A DNA stretch of 44,675 nucleotides from Candidatus Kapaibacterium sp. (GTDB lineage Bacteria; Bacteroidota; Ignavibacteria; Kapaibacteriales; UBA4661), in assembly GCA_025358765.1 (NCBI GenBank), contig JANYIG010000236.1, forward strand, positions 1-44,675, given 5' to 3'. Shown here in pieces: positions 19,494-29,397 of the stretch. Numbering within the stretch: the first letter of the stretch is position 1; each line of letters begins with the position of its first letter. The position numbers were made by a program, and so were the translations under genes. Under the pieces are notes generated by a model that ran no database searches, was not told where the DNA came from, and saw only the letters and a program-made list of their open reading frames with translations.

Positions 19494-20717
19494 TCAATTT
19501 ACAAACATTCTGACGACTTTCCGTAGCCCTGCTGCCAGCGCATCAATTTCTTCTTTTGTGTTGTAAAAGGCAAACGACGCGCGGTTCAGCGCCGGAACGC
19601 CAAAGCGCTCCATAAGCGGCTGTGTGCAGTGGTGTCCGGTGCGAATGGCAATGCCGTCGTTGTCCAAAATAGTTCCCACGTCGTGCGGATGGATGTCGGC
19701 AAGCGCAAACGAGAGTACACCTGCTTTGTGCGCCGCCGTGCCGATAATCCGCAAACCCTCTATCTGCGAGAGTTGCTCCGTACCGTAGCGCAGCAGCTCA
19801 TCTTCATACTTGGAAATAGTCTCAAGTCCGATGCTCCAGACGTATTCAATCGCCGCGCCGAGCGCAATCACGCCCTCAATGTGAGGCGTGCCAGCTTCAA
19901 ACTTAAACGGAAGTTCATTGTACGTTGTTTTCTCGAACGAAACCGAACGAATCATTGCACCACCACCATGATACGGCGGCATTTTCTCCAACCATTCCGC
20001 CTTGCCGTACAAAACACCGATACCAGTAGGCGCATAGAGTTTATGCCCCGAAAACGTGTAAAAATCCACATCCAAATCCTGCACGTCCACCGCAAAGTGC
20101 GCTACGGCTTGTGCGCCATCTACAAACACAGGAATGCCGTACTTATGCGCCATTGCAGTGATTTCTTTGATGGGATTAATGGTTCCAAGCGTGTTCGAGA
20201 CATGTACGACCGACACAAGTTTTGTGCGCTCGTTCAGGAGTTTTGCGTATTCATCCAGAAGGAGTTCGCCCGCGTCGTTGATAGGAATGATACGAAGGAG
20301 AGCCTTTTTTTCTTCGCAAAGCATCTGCCACGGCACGATGTTCGAGTGGTGTTCTTGGGCGGAAATAATGATTTCATCGCCTTCGTTTACATGCAACGCT
20401 CCGTAAGAATGCGCCACAAGATTCATCGCTTCGGTGCAGCCGCGTACAAAGATAATTTCGCGGTCTTCGCGGGCGTTCAGGAATTTTTGGACAATGTGGC
20501 GGGCATTTTCCGCTTGATTGGTCGCAAGCTGGCTCAAAGTATGAATGCCGCGATGCACATTGCTATTGGTATGCGTGTAGTAATCCACAATCGTGTCTAT
20601 CACGGCTTGCGGCTTTTGCGTTGTCGCAGCATTATCGAGATAGACAAGCGGTTTGCCATGAACCGTTTCGTTCAAAATCGGAAAATCACGGCGAATAGCC
20701 TTAACATCGAAACTCAT
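19494..20717 (-). CDS. sufS: SufS-type cysteine desulfurase
   Basis: VKAIRRDFPILNETVHGKPLVYLDNAATTQKPQAVID...FVRGCTEAMNLVAHSYG...SAQEHHSNIVPWQ...DGAQAVAHFAVDVQDLDVDFYTFSGHKLYAPTGIGVLYGK...IRTGHHCTQPLMERFGV. Confidence 0.97.
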   Translation of the reverse strand: MSFDVKAIRRDFPILNETVHGKPLVYLDNAATTQKPQAVIDTIVDYYTHTNSNVHRGIHTLSQLATNQAENARHIVQKFLNAREDREIIFVRGCTEAMNLVAHSYGALHVNEGDEIIISAQEHHSNIVPWQMLCEEKKALLRIIPINDAGELLLDEYAKLLNERTKLVSVVHVSNTLGTINPIKEITAMAHKYGIPVFVDGAQAVAHFAVDVQDLDVDFYTFSGHKLYAPTGIGVLYGKAEWLEKMPPYHGGGAMIRSVSFEKTTYNELPFKFEAGTPHIEGVIALGAAIEYVWSIGLETISKYEDELLRYGTEQLSQIEGLRIIGTAAHKAGVLSFALADIHPHDVGTILDNDGIAIRTGHHCTQPLMERFGVPALNRASFAFYNTKEEIDALAAGLRKVVRMFVN

Positions 20718-20726
20718 AATGAATCC

Positions 20727-21521
20727 TCATAAATTGAATAAATACGCGGCTCCTACCGAGACCGATATTGGCTGCACACCAAGTGTACGCAAGCCCGCAA
20801 GCGGGTCAATACCGATTTGATTGAGAATAACAGTAAGGTCAAGGCGATTGGTCGGGCGTGCAAGCGAGGTGAGAACGTAGTTCCCTGCAATGCTAAATTC
20901 AAGCCGCCCCGATGCAATTGGCAGTGAGAATAGCGCCAATGAAAGCCCAGCATCAATCGCACTATTCATCGCACTTGTGGGCATCCTGACTGTCTGCTCG
21001 CCCATAAACGCATTGCCCGTTTGGAACAAATCTACCGTAGAAGTGTATGTGCCGCCAATCGGCACGTTGTAGCCAAACTGGATACTAATAACATTATTTA
21101 ACCGCAGACCAACACCAAAGCGAACATATTGCAAGTGTGTCACCAAACGAAAATCTGTGAGGGGTGTGCCACCAAATGGGTTAGAAGACAGGTTCTGCGC
21201 GGAGTATGTTACAAATCCCGCCATCACATTAACGCGAACATCTTGTTCGGCGGATGTGGATACAAGCGCAATCGCGCCGACATCGGGAAGATTTGCGAAT
21301 ACAAAATTGGAGGAGGTGATTGCAGAATTAATGGAATTAATACCTGCTTTGGCGGCAATATATGGACCAAGTGCTATACGGCTTTGTTCGCGGCTTCGCT
21401 CTTGAGCGAAACTTTGCATCGTTAAACTTTGCAAAGCCCAAAGCGCCACTCCAAGGATACGCCATGGAAATATTTTTTGGAGTATTTTTGCGTTAAAGTC
21501 TATTGTGTATGCAGTTTCCAT
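20727..21521 (-). CDS. putative outer-membrane beta-barrel protein
   Basis: N-terminal signal-like hydrophobic stretch (ILGVALWALQSLTMQSFAQ), alternating beta-strand pattern, C-terminal 'VSVGAAYLFNL'. Confidence 0.6.
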   Translation of the reverse strand: METAYTIDFNAKILQKIFPWRILGVALWALQSLTMQSFAQERSREQSRIALGPYIAAKAGINSINSAITSSNFVFANLPDVGAIALVSTSAEQDVRVNVMAGFVTYSAQNLSSNPFGGTPLTDFRLVTHLQYVRFGVGLRLNNVISIQFGYNVPIGGTYTSTVDLFQTGNAFMGEQTVRMPTSAMNSAIDAGLSLALFSLPIASGRLEFSIAGNYVLTSLARPTNRLDLTVILNQIGIDPLAGLRTLGVQPISVSVGAAYLFNL

Positions 21522-21527
21522 ACCTTT

Positions 21528-22307
21528 TTATCGTAAATCGTCGTACTCAAGATATAATGTTTTTACTACCTGTATTGTATGTTTCGACACCTGTTTCGGT
21601 GAGCCTTGCACGACACTTACGACACTTACACGGGCTTCGTCTTTCAAACCCTTATCATTTTTCACAGTGGGTAGGCTTACAAGTTTGCATTGTCCCTCAG
21701 TCGCCACATTAAGTTTTGCATCATTAAACGTTGCATCGGGTTTGACGAAAAGAATCTGATCGTAATCGGGTTTGGCAGAAATCAAATGCGCCGCAAAAAG
21801 CGCTTTACCGCTACCAAACACAAGAAACTGCGTGGTGTCTGAGTGTTGCGCTTTCGGGTCGAACTTTTTGACGTACAGTACCTTCGCAATCGTCACCGTC
21901 ATTGTATCGCCAATGGGCTTGCCACCACGCTCGAAATGTCCGCGATAAAGTCGTGCCTTGAATGGGCGCGGCTTTGCAAGCAGTTCTGGTAGAATAAACT
22001 CTTCAGGAACCAGCGTATAGACTTGTTCAAGCGGGAAATTTTTCCGGCTTTTGCCGTAAATTTTGCGCCCCATATCATCTAAACTGAGTTCGAGTAAGAC
22101 TTGGTAATCGTGCGGGCTACGGAAAAGCGGCAGGTGTGAGGCGTAAAGGCTTTCACCCTTTTGAGTGCTGCCAAACACGAACATGCCGTGAATTGAGGGT
22201 TTATCAGAGCTTGTGGTTGTGTGCGGGCTGTGCGTACTTTTGCTTGGTTGTGCGGAAGCCGTCAAAACGGCAACCATAAGTAAGAATGCTGTAACTACTG
22301 ATTTCAT
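21528..22307 (-). CDS. hypothetical secreted/periplasmic protein
   Basis: Signal peptide MKSVVTAFLLMVAVLTASAQ; start codon overlaps sufD stop (ATGA), supporting translational coupling. Confidence 0.75.
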   Translation of the reverse strand: MKSVVTAFLLMVAVLTASAQPSKSTHSPHTTTSSDKPSIHGMFVFGSTQKGESLYASHLPLFRSPHDYQVLLELSLDDMGRKIYGKSRKNFPLEQVYTLVPEEFILPELLAKPRPFKARLYRGHFERGGKPIGDTMTVTIAKVLYVKKFDPKAQHSDTTQFLVFGSGKALFAAHLISAKPDYDQILFVKPDATFNDAKLNVATEGQCKLVSLPTVKNDKGLKDEARVSVVSVVQGSPKQVSKHTIQVVKTLYLEYDDLR

Positions 22308-23677
22308 GCGGCTTTTAACTCCTCTTGGTGCAATCGTGCAGCAATGATGGTATCCACATACTCCCGAAGCGCTTCAATCCTTATTTTCTCTATAACCTCG
22401 CCCGCAAACGCATATAGCAAAAGCGCTTGCGCCCGTTCACGGCTCAAACCTCGCGCCCGGAGGTAAAACAGCGCGTCGCCATCTAACTGCCCAGAAGTAG
22501 CGCCATGACTACACTTTACGTCGTCGGCAAAAATTTCAAGTTGTGGTTTTGTATTCATCGTTGCGTTTGGCGAAAGTAGGATATTGCGATTTGACTGATA
22601 GGCGAGTGTTTTTTGAGCATCTTGGCGCACCATAATTTTGCCGTTAAACACGCCTATAGAGCGGTCGTCAAGGATGCCTTTGTATAATTCATTACTTGTA
22701 CAATGCGGCATTGCATGGTCGGCAAGCGTGTGATTGTCCACAAGCGTCTTGCCGCCAACCATATACAACCCATAAAAATGCGTGTCGGTGGCTTTGCCCG
22801 CCAGCATCGTGTTGAGATTGTTCCGAATTATGCCACCCGCAAGCGAGATTACAACGGAGTTGAACACACTTGAAGCCTCTTGATGTACCTGCGTAGCGCC
22901 GACGAACGTGGAATTTTCCGCATCGTTTTGGAGCTTGTAATGATGCAGCACAGCGTTTTCCTCCAGCATCACCTCGCCTACAACATTCATAAATCCTTGA
23001 TGTGAGCCGATAGTATGATAACTTTCCACAATCGTCGCCTCAGCATTTGCGCCAAGCAAAAAAAGATTCCGCGGCTGCGATAACACAGCATTTCGACGTG
23101 CATCGTTTACAAACACAAGGTGAAATGGCTCTTCTACGACAACACCCTCCGCAATGCCCACAAAAGCGCCGTTGTGAGCAAACGCCGTATTGAGTGCTGC
23201 CAGAGCATCATTCTCGAATGCTGCATGACGCGCAAAATGCTTCTGCACAAGTTCCGGCGAACGTTGCAGCGCTTCTGCAAAACTACTCACCGTCACCCCG
23301 TTTAAAGTCGTGATAATCGTGGAAAGTTCCGGCGCATAAGAATCATTCACAAACACCAGCACGTTCGCTTTCATGCTTGGAACGAGGAACGGAGCTACGT
23401 CTTTGGCTGTGAGCGTGGTTTTGAGTACTTGTGATTGCAGCCCATGCGACAACACGTATTCAGCTTTAAGCGCGGGCATCAGGTTGGTGTATTTCCATTC
23501 TTCGTTGCGAATCGTGGGAAAACCAAGTTCCGCAAAGCGCTCTATTGCTTGTTTACGAACGGCATGAAACGGCGTTTTGCTCTGCCCGTTCAAACTGGCT
23601 TCCAATGACTGAAAGTCGAGGATACATTTATCTTTAAGGTCGAGTGTTTCTGCGCTCATAGTCATAGTGCGTACCAA
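22304..23677 (-). CDS. sufD: Fe-S cluster assembly protein SufD
   Basis: 'RNEEWKYTNLMPAL', 'VEEPFHLVFVND', 'HYKLQNDAENSTFVGATQVHQEASSVFNSVVISLAGGIIRNNLNTML', 'MNTKPQLEIFADDVKCSHGATSGQLDGDALFYLRARGLSRERAQALLLYAFAGEVIEKI'. Confidence 0.97.
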   Translation of the reverse strand: MVRTMTMSAETLDLKDKCILDFQSLEASLNGQSKTPFHAVRKQAIERFAELGFPTIRNEEWKYTNLMPALKAEYVLSHGLQSQVLKTTLTAKDVAPFLVPSMKANVLVFVNDSYAPELSTIITTLNGVTVSSFAEALQRSPELVQKHFARHAAFENDALAALNTAFAHNGAFVGIAEGVVVEEPFHLVFVNDARRNAVLSQPRNLFLLGANAEATIVESYHTIGSHQGFMNVVGEVMLEENAVLHHYKLQNDAENSTFVGATQVHQEASSVFNSVVISLAGGIIRNNLNTMLAGKATDTHFYGLYMVGGKTLVDNHTLADHAMPHCTSNELYKGILDDRSIGVFNGKIMVRQDAQKTLAYQSNRNILLSPNATMNTKPQLEIFADDVKCSHGATSGQLDGDALFYLRARGLSRERAQALLLYAFAGEVIEKIRIEALREYVDTIIAARLHQEELKAA

Positions 23678-23725
23678 TGGGGAAATGATTAAGCTTGTGT
23701 CGGTTGCAAAAATTTTCGGTCATAG

Positions 23726-23905
23726 TCAAGTATCGTGGAGTGAATCTACCTGCCGCGAAGCATCAAGAATTTCGAGTGAGATAAAATTACCCTCAGCATC
23801 AAAATCAGCAATGACACCAGGCGCTATTTCATCGCTGTCAGCAATTGTTTTTGCATTAAGTTGTATAACTAAAATATCTACTTCTTGATCATAGCTGAGT
23901 TTCAT
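23726..23905 (-). CDS. DUF2283-family small protein (antitoxin-like)
   Basis: 59 aa, not in the ORF track: MKLSYDQEVDILVIQLNAKTIADSDEIAPGVIADFDAEGNFISLEILDASRQVDSLHDT, typical DUF2283 (YD...D.L.I.l...i..S.E...gvi.DfD.eG...giEILdAS). Confidence 0.85.
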   Translation of the reverse strand: MKLSYDQEVDILVIQLNAKTIADSDEIAPGVIADFDAEGNFISLEILDASRQVDSLHDT

Positions 23906-24081
23906 GGTATTTCTCCTTTCGAGCCAAGATATTTTTTGGTTTTTGATGTGAGATAGACGGTCAGAACAATAATTTCGCTTGATGTTTCCTCAAAAACTAC
24001 CCCTAACAACTGCGTCTTTCCTTTTGTACTGACCATAGGCAAATGTTTTTGAGCATGATCAGTTAGAAATATCGGCTTCAT
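23902..24081 (-). CDS. small DUF4258-like protein (toxin-like partner of DUF2283)
   Basis: 59 aa, not in the ORF track: MKPIFLTDHAQKHLPMVSTKGKTQLLGVVFEETSSEIIVLTVYLTSKTKKYLGSKGEIP. N-terminal 'DHA' and C-terminal 'gvv.......iiVlTvY.TSK..KY' resemble DUF4258. Overlaps the DUF2283 start by ATGA. Confidence 0.65.
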   Translation of the reverse strand: MKPIFLTDHAQKHLPMVSTKGKTQLLGVVFEETSSEIIVLTVYLTSKTKKYLGSKGEIP

Positions 24082-24087
24082 ACTTTT

Positions 24088-24852
24088 TCACGATGCTATT
24101 TCTTCCGCAAATTCCGCTTTAATCCAGTCGTAACCTTTTGCTTCGAGTTCGTGCGCGAGTTCTTTGCCGCCGGATTTGACGATGCGTCCTTTGTACAGCA
24201 CATGCACGAAATCTGGCACAATATGATCCAGCAAACGCTGGTAATGCGTAATCACGACGAATGCACGCTCCGGCGAACGCAATTTGTTCACGCCCGTTGC
24301 CACAATTTTGAGTGCGTCAATGTCCAAGCCTGAATCCGTTTCGTCTAACACGGCGAGCTTTGGGTCGAGCATTGCCATCTGGAAAATCTCATTACGTTTT
24401 TTCTCGCCACCAGAAAAGCCTTCGTTCACCGAACGACTCATCATTGTTTGGTCAATCTCCATCAGCGCTGCTTTTTCGCGGATAGTCGTTAAGAAATCTT
24501 TCGGCTCCATAGGCTCTAATCCACGCGCTTTGCGGACTTCGTTCACCGCCGCACGGAGGAAATTGGTATTGCTTACGCCCGGAATTTCGACGGGATATTG
24601 GAACGCAAGGAAAATTCCGGCTTGGGCACGCTCTTCGGGAGCCATTTCCAATAAATCCTCGCCCTCGAATGTGACGGAACCACCTGTAATTTCGTAATCC
24701 TCCCGCCCCGCAAGAACAGCCGCGAGCGTGGATTTTCCAGAACCGTTTGGTCCCATAATGGCGTGAACTTCGCCTTTGTTAATCTGAAGGTCAATGCCTT
24801 TGAGGATTTCTTTACCCTCGACGGCGGCTTGAAGATTGCTGATTGTGAGCAT
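24088..24852 (-). CDS. sufC: Fe-S cluster assembly ATPase SufC
   Basis: LTISNLQAAVEGKEILKGIDLQINKGEVHAIMGPNGSGKSTLAAVLAGREDYEITGGSVTF...FSGGEKKRNEIFQMAMLDPKLAVLDETDSGLDIDALKIVATGVN. Confidence 0.98.
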   Translation of the reverse strand: MLTISNLQAAVEGKEILKGIDLQINKGEVHAIMGPNGSGKSTLAAVLAGREDYEITGGSVTFEGEDLLEMAPEERAQAGIFLAFQYPVEIPGVSNTNFLRAAVNEVRKARGLEPMEPKDFLTTIREKAALMEIDQTMMSRSVNEGFSGGEKKRNEIFQMAMLDPKLAVLDETDSGLDIDALKIVATGVNKLRSPERAFVVITHYQRLLDHIVPDFVHVLYKGRIVKSGGKELAHELEAKGYDWIKAEFAEEIAS

Positions 24853-24914
24853 GAATGTAGGGTTTGGGATATGTTCAAGATAAAAGTTTAGAATGCTGTT
24901 GCCCTAAAAGATGA

Positions 24915-26378
24915 TTACCCAACGCTACCCTCAAGGCTGATAGCTAAGAGTTTCTGCGCCTCGACAGCAAATTCCATCGGCAGTTGGTTCATCACTTCCT
25001 TCGCATAGCCGTTGACAATCATCGCCACAGCTTGCTCAGTGTCTATGCCACGTTGATTAAAGTAAAAAATAATGTCTTCACCGATTTTTGACGTTGTAGC
25101 TTCATGTTCCACAGTGGCGGTGGTGTTGGCGACTTCGATGTACGGGAACGTATGCGCCCCACAACGGTCACCAATAAGCAAGGAATCACACTGCGAAAAA
25201 TTCCGTGCGTTGTCGGCAGTTTTATTCACACGAACCTGCCCGCGATAGCTGTTCTGGCTGCGTCCGGCAGAAATGCCCTTCGACACGATGCGGCTTTTTG
25301 TGTTTTTCCCCACGTGAATCATCTTGGTACCCGTATCCGCCTGCTGGTGGTTATTCGTCACGGCAACGGAGTAAAATTCACCTACAGCATTGTCGCCTTT
25401 GAGCGTCACACTTGGATATTTCCACGTGATTGCCGAGCCAGTCTCTACCTGCGTCCACGAGACTTTTGCGTTTTTGTGTGCTACGCCGCGTTTTGTCACG
25501 AAATTGTAAATGCCGCCTTTACCATTTTTGTCGCCCGGATACCAGTTTTGAACAGTGGAATACTTAATTTCCGCACCGTCGAGGGCAATCAGCTCTACTA
25601 CTGCCGCATGAAGCTGATGTTCGTCGCGCATCGGCGCTGTGCAGCCCTCCAGATAACTCACGTAGCTCCCTTCGTCGGCAATAAGCAACGTCCGCTCGAA
25701 CTGCCCCGTGTTTTCGGCATTGATGCGGAAATAGGTGGAAAGCTCCATCGGGCAGCGAACGCCCTTCGGAATATAGCAAAATGAACCGTCCGAGAAGACA
25801 GCAGAATTGAGCGCTGCAAAGTAGTTATCGTTCGTGGGGACAACCGTGCTGATATACTTTTTCACCAATTCTGGATGTTCTTGAATTGCCTCACTGATAG
25901 AACAAAAAACAACGCCAAGTTCTTTCAATTTTTCTTTGAACGACGTAGCAACCGAAACGCTGTCCATCACAAAATCCACGGCAATGCGCGGCGTACCTTC
26001 TACGCCGGTGATGCGCTTTTGCTCGTCGAGCGAGATGCCAAGTTTATCAAGCGTGGCGCGGAGTTCCGGGTCAATTTCGTCGAGGCTTTGTGGTTTCGCG
26101 CTTTGTTTGGGCGCGGCGTAGTAGCTCACGGCTTGGTAGTCAATGGGCGGAAAGGTGACGTTTTGCCATGTTGGTTCGCGCATCGTCAGCCAGTGCCGAT
26201 ATGCCTTCAAACGCCATTCCAGCATCCATTCTGGCTCGTTTTTTTTTGCCGAAATCATGCGGACAACGCCTTCATTCAAGCCTATTGGGATGATGTCCTG
26301 CTCAATGTCCGTCACAAAGCCGTATTTGTACTCGCTTGTGACGACTTCATCAAGAATATCAAATTCTTCGCGTGCCAT
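24915..26378 (-). CDS. sufB: Fe-S cluster assembly protein SufB
   Basis: [48 protein letters not shown]...[50 protein letters not shown]...[22 protein letters not shown]. Confidence 0.98.
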   Translation of the reverse strand: MAREEFDILDEVVTSEYKYGFVTDIEQDIIPIGLNEGVVRMISAKKNEPEWMLEWRLKAYRHWLTMREPTWQNVTFPPIDYQAVSYYAAPKQSAKPQSLDEIDPELRATLDKLGISLDEQKRITGVEGTPRIAVDFVMDSVSVATSFKEKLKELGVVFCSISEAIQEHPELVKKYISTVVPTNDNYFAALNSAVFSDGSFCYIPKGVRCPMELSTYFRINAENTGQFERTLLIADEGSYVSYLEGCTAPMRDEHQLHAAVVELIALDGAEIKYSTVQNWYPGDKNGKGGIYNFVTKRGVAHKNAKVSWTQVETGSAITWKYPSVTLKGDNAVGEFYSVAVTNNHQQADTGTKMIHVGKNTKSRIVSKGISAGRSQNSYRGQVRVNKTADNARNFSQCDSLLIGDRCGAHTFPYIEVANTTATVEHEATTSKIGEDIIFYFNQRGIDTEQAVAMIVNGYAKEVMNQLPMEFAVEAQKLLAISLEGSVG

Positions 26379-26407
26379 GAGTAGGTGGTAAGTATGGGGT
26401 TGTAAAG

Positions 26408-26893
26408 TTATGAATTGAATGGCAACGAGTATTCCTCCTCAAAAACCTCGTGCCATGAAAGACTCGTCACATCTGTTTTTTGTTCCATTTCATCCTCAGC
26501 ATATTGCCGCGCTTTGTCGAAAGCTATCTCCCAAAAAGAACGGATATTCTCATTGGTAATGCTGGGGGTTGTTTCTTGAATTTCTTGGATTTCTGACCGT
26601 GCATTGCGGATAGTTATTGTCCATGAACGCGAGCGTTTATCGGGCTGCGTTTTCCATTTAATGATGTGCATCATAAGCACCACTAAATGGCTTTTGATGG
26701 CTCGTCGATCTATTCTTGACATAGCATCCATAAGTTCCGTTGTGCCAAGCAGGGCGGCTTCGACGTTGCCATCTATCAATTCTTCCTTGATGGCAAGTGT
26801 CGTCAAGTAATGCGAGGAAAACACTAATTCTTGCCACTCTTGAAGGTTTCTGGCGGCTGATTTGCTGCTCGGATTGATTTGGAAACTATTCAT
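26408..26893 (-). CDS. DUF29 domain-containing protein
   Basis: [13 protein letters not shown]...[73 protein letters not shown]. Start 26893 overlaps the upstream DUF4177 stop. Confidence 0.85.
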   Translation of the reverse strand: MNSFQINPSSKSAARNLQEWQELVFSSHYLTTLAIKEELIDGNVEAALLGTTELMDAMSRIDRRAIKSHLVVLMMHIIKWKTQPDKRSRSWTITIRNARSEIQEIQETTPSITNENIRSFWEIAFDKARQYAEDEMEQKTDVTSLSWHEVFEEEYSLPFNS

Positions 26894-27110
26894 GGCGCAA
26901 ATCCCGCTCAAAGATGAGTTCGTAATACTTGTCTGATTCGGCAATGTTATCATCTGTAGATGGTGCAAACACTTGTACCAAACGCCACCCTTCGCGGGCA
27001 TGTTGGTGGATAATTTGCTGATAATCCTCCTCAGCCTCGCTTTTGACCTTCAGCCACCCTTCGCCAATTCGCACGAACGTATATTCGTACTGTTGCCTAT
27101 CTTTTTCCAT
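26886..27110 (-). CDS. DUF4177 domain-containing protein
   Basis: [74 protein letters not shown]. Confidence 0.82.
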   Translation of the reverse strand: MEKDRQQYEYTFVRIGEGWLKVKSEAEEDYQQIIHQHAREGWRLVQVFAPSTDDNIAESDKYYELIFERDLRHE

Positions 27111-27149
27111 AACTCCCTCCCTTAGATAAAAAGACGGATAAAAAGACAA

Positions 27150-27524
27150 TTATACGCCAAACGAACTGCCGCAACCACAAGTTTTTGTGGAATTCGGGTT
27201 GTTGAATATGAAGCCGCGACCGTTCAAACCGTCAGTGAAATCAAGCTCTACGCCCATCAGGTAAAACAGGCTTTTTTTATCAACAAATACTTGCTGTCCT
27301 TGAACCTCGAGGATGGCATCGTTCTCGCGCGACTCCGCGTCGAAACCAAGCGTGTACGACAGCCCCGAACAGCCGCCGCCTTTAACACCCACACGCAGCC
27401 CGTAGGTTGTAGGAATATTGTTTTGTGCCTTGATTTTTTGGATTTCGCTGACTGCTTTCAGCGTTACCTTGATGTCATCAGCCGCGTCAGTACCGATGAT
27501 GCCAGTGGAAATTGTTTCTACCAT
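27150..27524 (-). CDS. A-type Fe-S carrier / HesB-IscA family protein (SufA-like)
   Basis: VSEIQKIKAQNN..TTYGLRVGVKGGGCSGLSYTLGFDAE...GRGFIFNNPNSTKTCGCGSSFGV (C...CGC ligands). Confidence 0.95.
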   Translation of the reverse strand: MVETISTGIIGTDAADDIKVTLKAVSEIQKIKAQNNIPTTYGLRVGVKGGGCSGLSYTLGFDAESRENDAILEVQGQQVFVDKKSLFYLMGVELDFTDGLNGRGFIFNNPNSTKTCGCGSSFGV

Positions 27525-27568
27525 GGTCGAACTCCGTGAATATTCCGAAAAATTACGTTAGGAATTGG

Positions 27569-28015
27569 TTAATTGCTTAATGAAAACCGTGTCACCGTGA
27601 TTCCATGCGAATCAGCGACCATCTGCTCAATCGTCATGGAATACAACGCTTCGTCAATGCGGCGTTGGATAATTGCCATCGGTGTTTTAATTGGGCATTT
27701 GCGGTCAAGTCCACATTTACCGTCGTTGCCCTCGCCGCAGCACTCGACCAAAAGCGGCTTGCCATCCACAGCCTCAATAACCTCGGCAACACTGGTCTCG
27801 TGCGGGTCTTTGAGTAGCATATAACCACCACTCACCCCTTGTTGCGATGTAATATATTTTTTTCGCATCAATATTTGAAGCGCCTTCGACAGAAATTCAA
27901 ATGAAATATCGTAATGCTCGGCAATTTCTTTTGCTGGCACCACGCGCCCTTTGTTCGATGCGATGTAGTGCATCGCAATCAAAGCATATTCCACTTTTTT
28001 TGACAGTCGTAACAC
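27569..28015 (-). CDS. Rrf2-family (IscR/SufR-like) transcriptional regulator
   Basis: From GTG 28015: VLRLSKKVEYALIAMHYIASNKGRVVPAKEIAEHYDISFEFLSKALQILMRKKYITSQQGVSGGYMLLKDPHETSVAEVIEAVDGKPLLVECCGEGNDGKCGLDRKCPIK. wHTH plus Cys cluster. The 28123 start in the ORF track gives an implausible N-terminus. Confidence 0.93.
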   Translation of the reverse strand: MLRLSKKVEYALIAMHYIASNKGRVVPAKEIAEHYDISFEFLSKALQILMRKKYITSQQGVSGGYMLLKDPHETSVAEVIEAVDGKPLLVECCGEGNDGKCGLDRKCPIKTPMAIIQRRIDEALYSMTIEQMVADSHGITVTRFSLSN

Positions 28016-28378
28016 GGAAAAATAGGATTGTTTCAGTCGTATTTTCTTACATACCAAAGAGTAAGGGAATCGACACAAGACAGGATTGCAAAAATACGAT
28101 GATTCATATCGCATTTCCAACAATTTTTACAAATCTCTATGGTTGCTTTGATGCTTAGACGATTTAGTGGCTAAATTGTTGAATTAAAGCGACACCTGTC
28201 TCTGTCACCAAAAGAATTATAGTCGTTACGAAATTTTGAACCAGACGATGTTTCAATGAATCCCTCGCTTTGCAAAGGTATGGCTTTTTTGTTGACGGCG
28301 TGAAGTGAAAGTTTGCGAAAGTTTAGTAACTTTGCTTCTCGAAAAACGCTCTTGTCTGACCGTCGAAACTAAATACCT

Positions 28379-29356
28379 TTGAAAACACTCACGATTCTCA
28401 TGCCTGTTTTTAACGACTGGCAATCCTTTATTTTGTTGGTCGAAAAAATAGACTCCGTGATTGCATCGTCCTCGCTTCTGCAAGCCTTGAGCATCAATAT
28501 CGTTGTGGTCAATGACGGTTCCACGCAGGAATATACGTTCGTAAATAACCAGTGGAGCGCTCTTCGGAATGTTCACAGTATTAATGTCGTACACCTGACA
28601 CGCAATATGGGACATCAGCGGGCGATTGCCATTGGTCTGGCGTACGTTCACGAACAAAAAAGCAGTGATGCCGTTGTTGTGATGGACTCCGACGGCGAAG
28701 ACAAACCAGAGGATATTTCAACACTCGTGCAAGCCAGTGCCGATGCACCGCATAAAGTCGTCTTCGCACACCGCGCCAAACGCTCCGAAGGAATTGCGTT
28801 TCGGGTGTTCTACAAACTTTACAAATTCACGTACAACTTGCTGACGGGAACTCAGATTTCCTTTGGAAATTTCAGCATCGTACCAGACTCACAGCTTGAA
28901 AAACTTGTGTTTGTCACAGAGTTGTGGACGAACTACCCCGCCGGAACGCTCAAAGCCCGCGTCCCTGTGACGACCGTCGCTACCGAGCGTGGCAAGAGGC
29001 TTGCAGGCGAATCCAAGATGAATTTTGTGTCGCTTGTGTTGCACGGATTGAGTAGTATCGCCGTCTATCTAGAGGTGGTGGCGGTGCGGATGTTGATCGT
29101 GTCGGCAGTATTTATTACGCTGTCGTTTGTGGGCATTGGGTTTGTGCTGTATTGGCGGCTGTTCACAGCATTGGCGATTCCGGGTTGGGCATCGAACGCG
29201 ATTGGTGTTCTTATCGGAATTTTACTTCAAGCACTATTGTTATCGGTTTTTCTGGTCTTTCTCGTACTGAACAGTCGTACACAACAAGTCTCCACGCCGC
29301 ACATACAGTATGCTCATTTTATTCGCCGTGTTGAATCACTATTTCACCGTTCGTAA
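28379..29356 (+). CDS. family 2 glycosyltransferase with C-terminal TM helices
   Basis: TTG start; LTILMPVFNDWQSF...INIVVVNDGSTQEY...HLTRNMGHQRAIAIGLAY...VVMDSDGEDKPEDI; C-terminal hydrophobic segments. Confidence 0.92.
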   Translation: MKTLTILMPVFNDWQSFILLVEKIDSVIASSSLLQALSINIVVVNDGSTQEYTFVNNQWSALRNVHSINVVHLTRNMGHQRAIAIGLAYVHEQKSSDAVVVMDSDGEDKPEDISTLVQASADAPHKVVFAHRAKRSEGIAFRVFYKLYKFTYNLLTGTQISFGNFSIVPDSQLEKLVFVTELWTNYPAGTLKARVPVTTVATERGKRLAGESKMNFVSLVLHGLSSIAVYLEVVAVRMLIVSAVFITLSFVGIGFVLYWRLFTALAIPGWASNAIGVLIGILLQALLLSVFLVFLVLNSRTQQVSTPHIQYAHFIRRVESLFHRS

Positions 29357-29397
29357 GAAACTTCGTAACAAGTTCGCCACAAGCCCGTAAAAATTGA

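Noticed and set aside
19629-20732. 367-aa plus-strand ORF antisense to sufS
   Set aside because: Almost exactly opposite a strongly conserved gene; translation shows no recognisable domain and a biased Arg/His/Val composition typical of a coding shadow.
25104-25784. 226-aa plus-strand ORF opposite sufB
   Set aside because: Coding shadow; no signal or domain.
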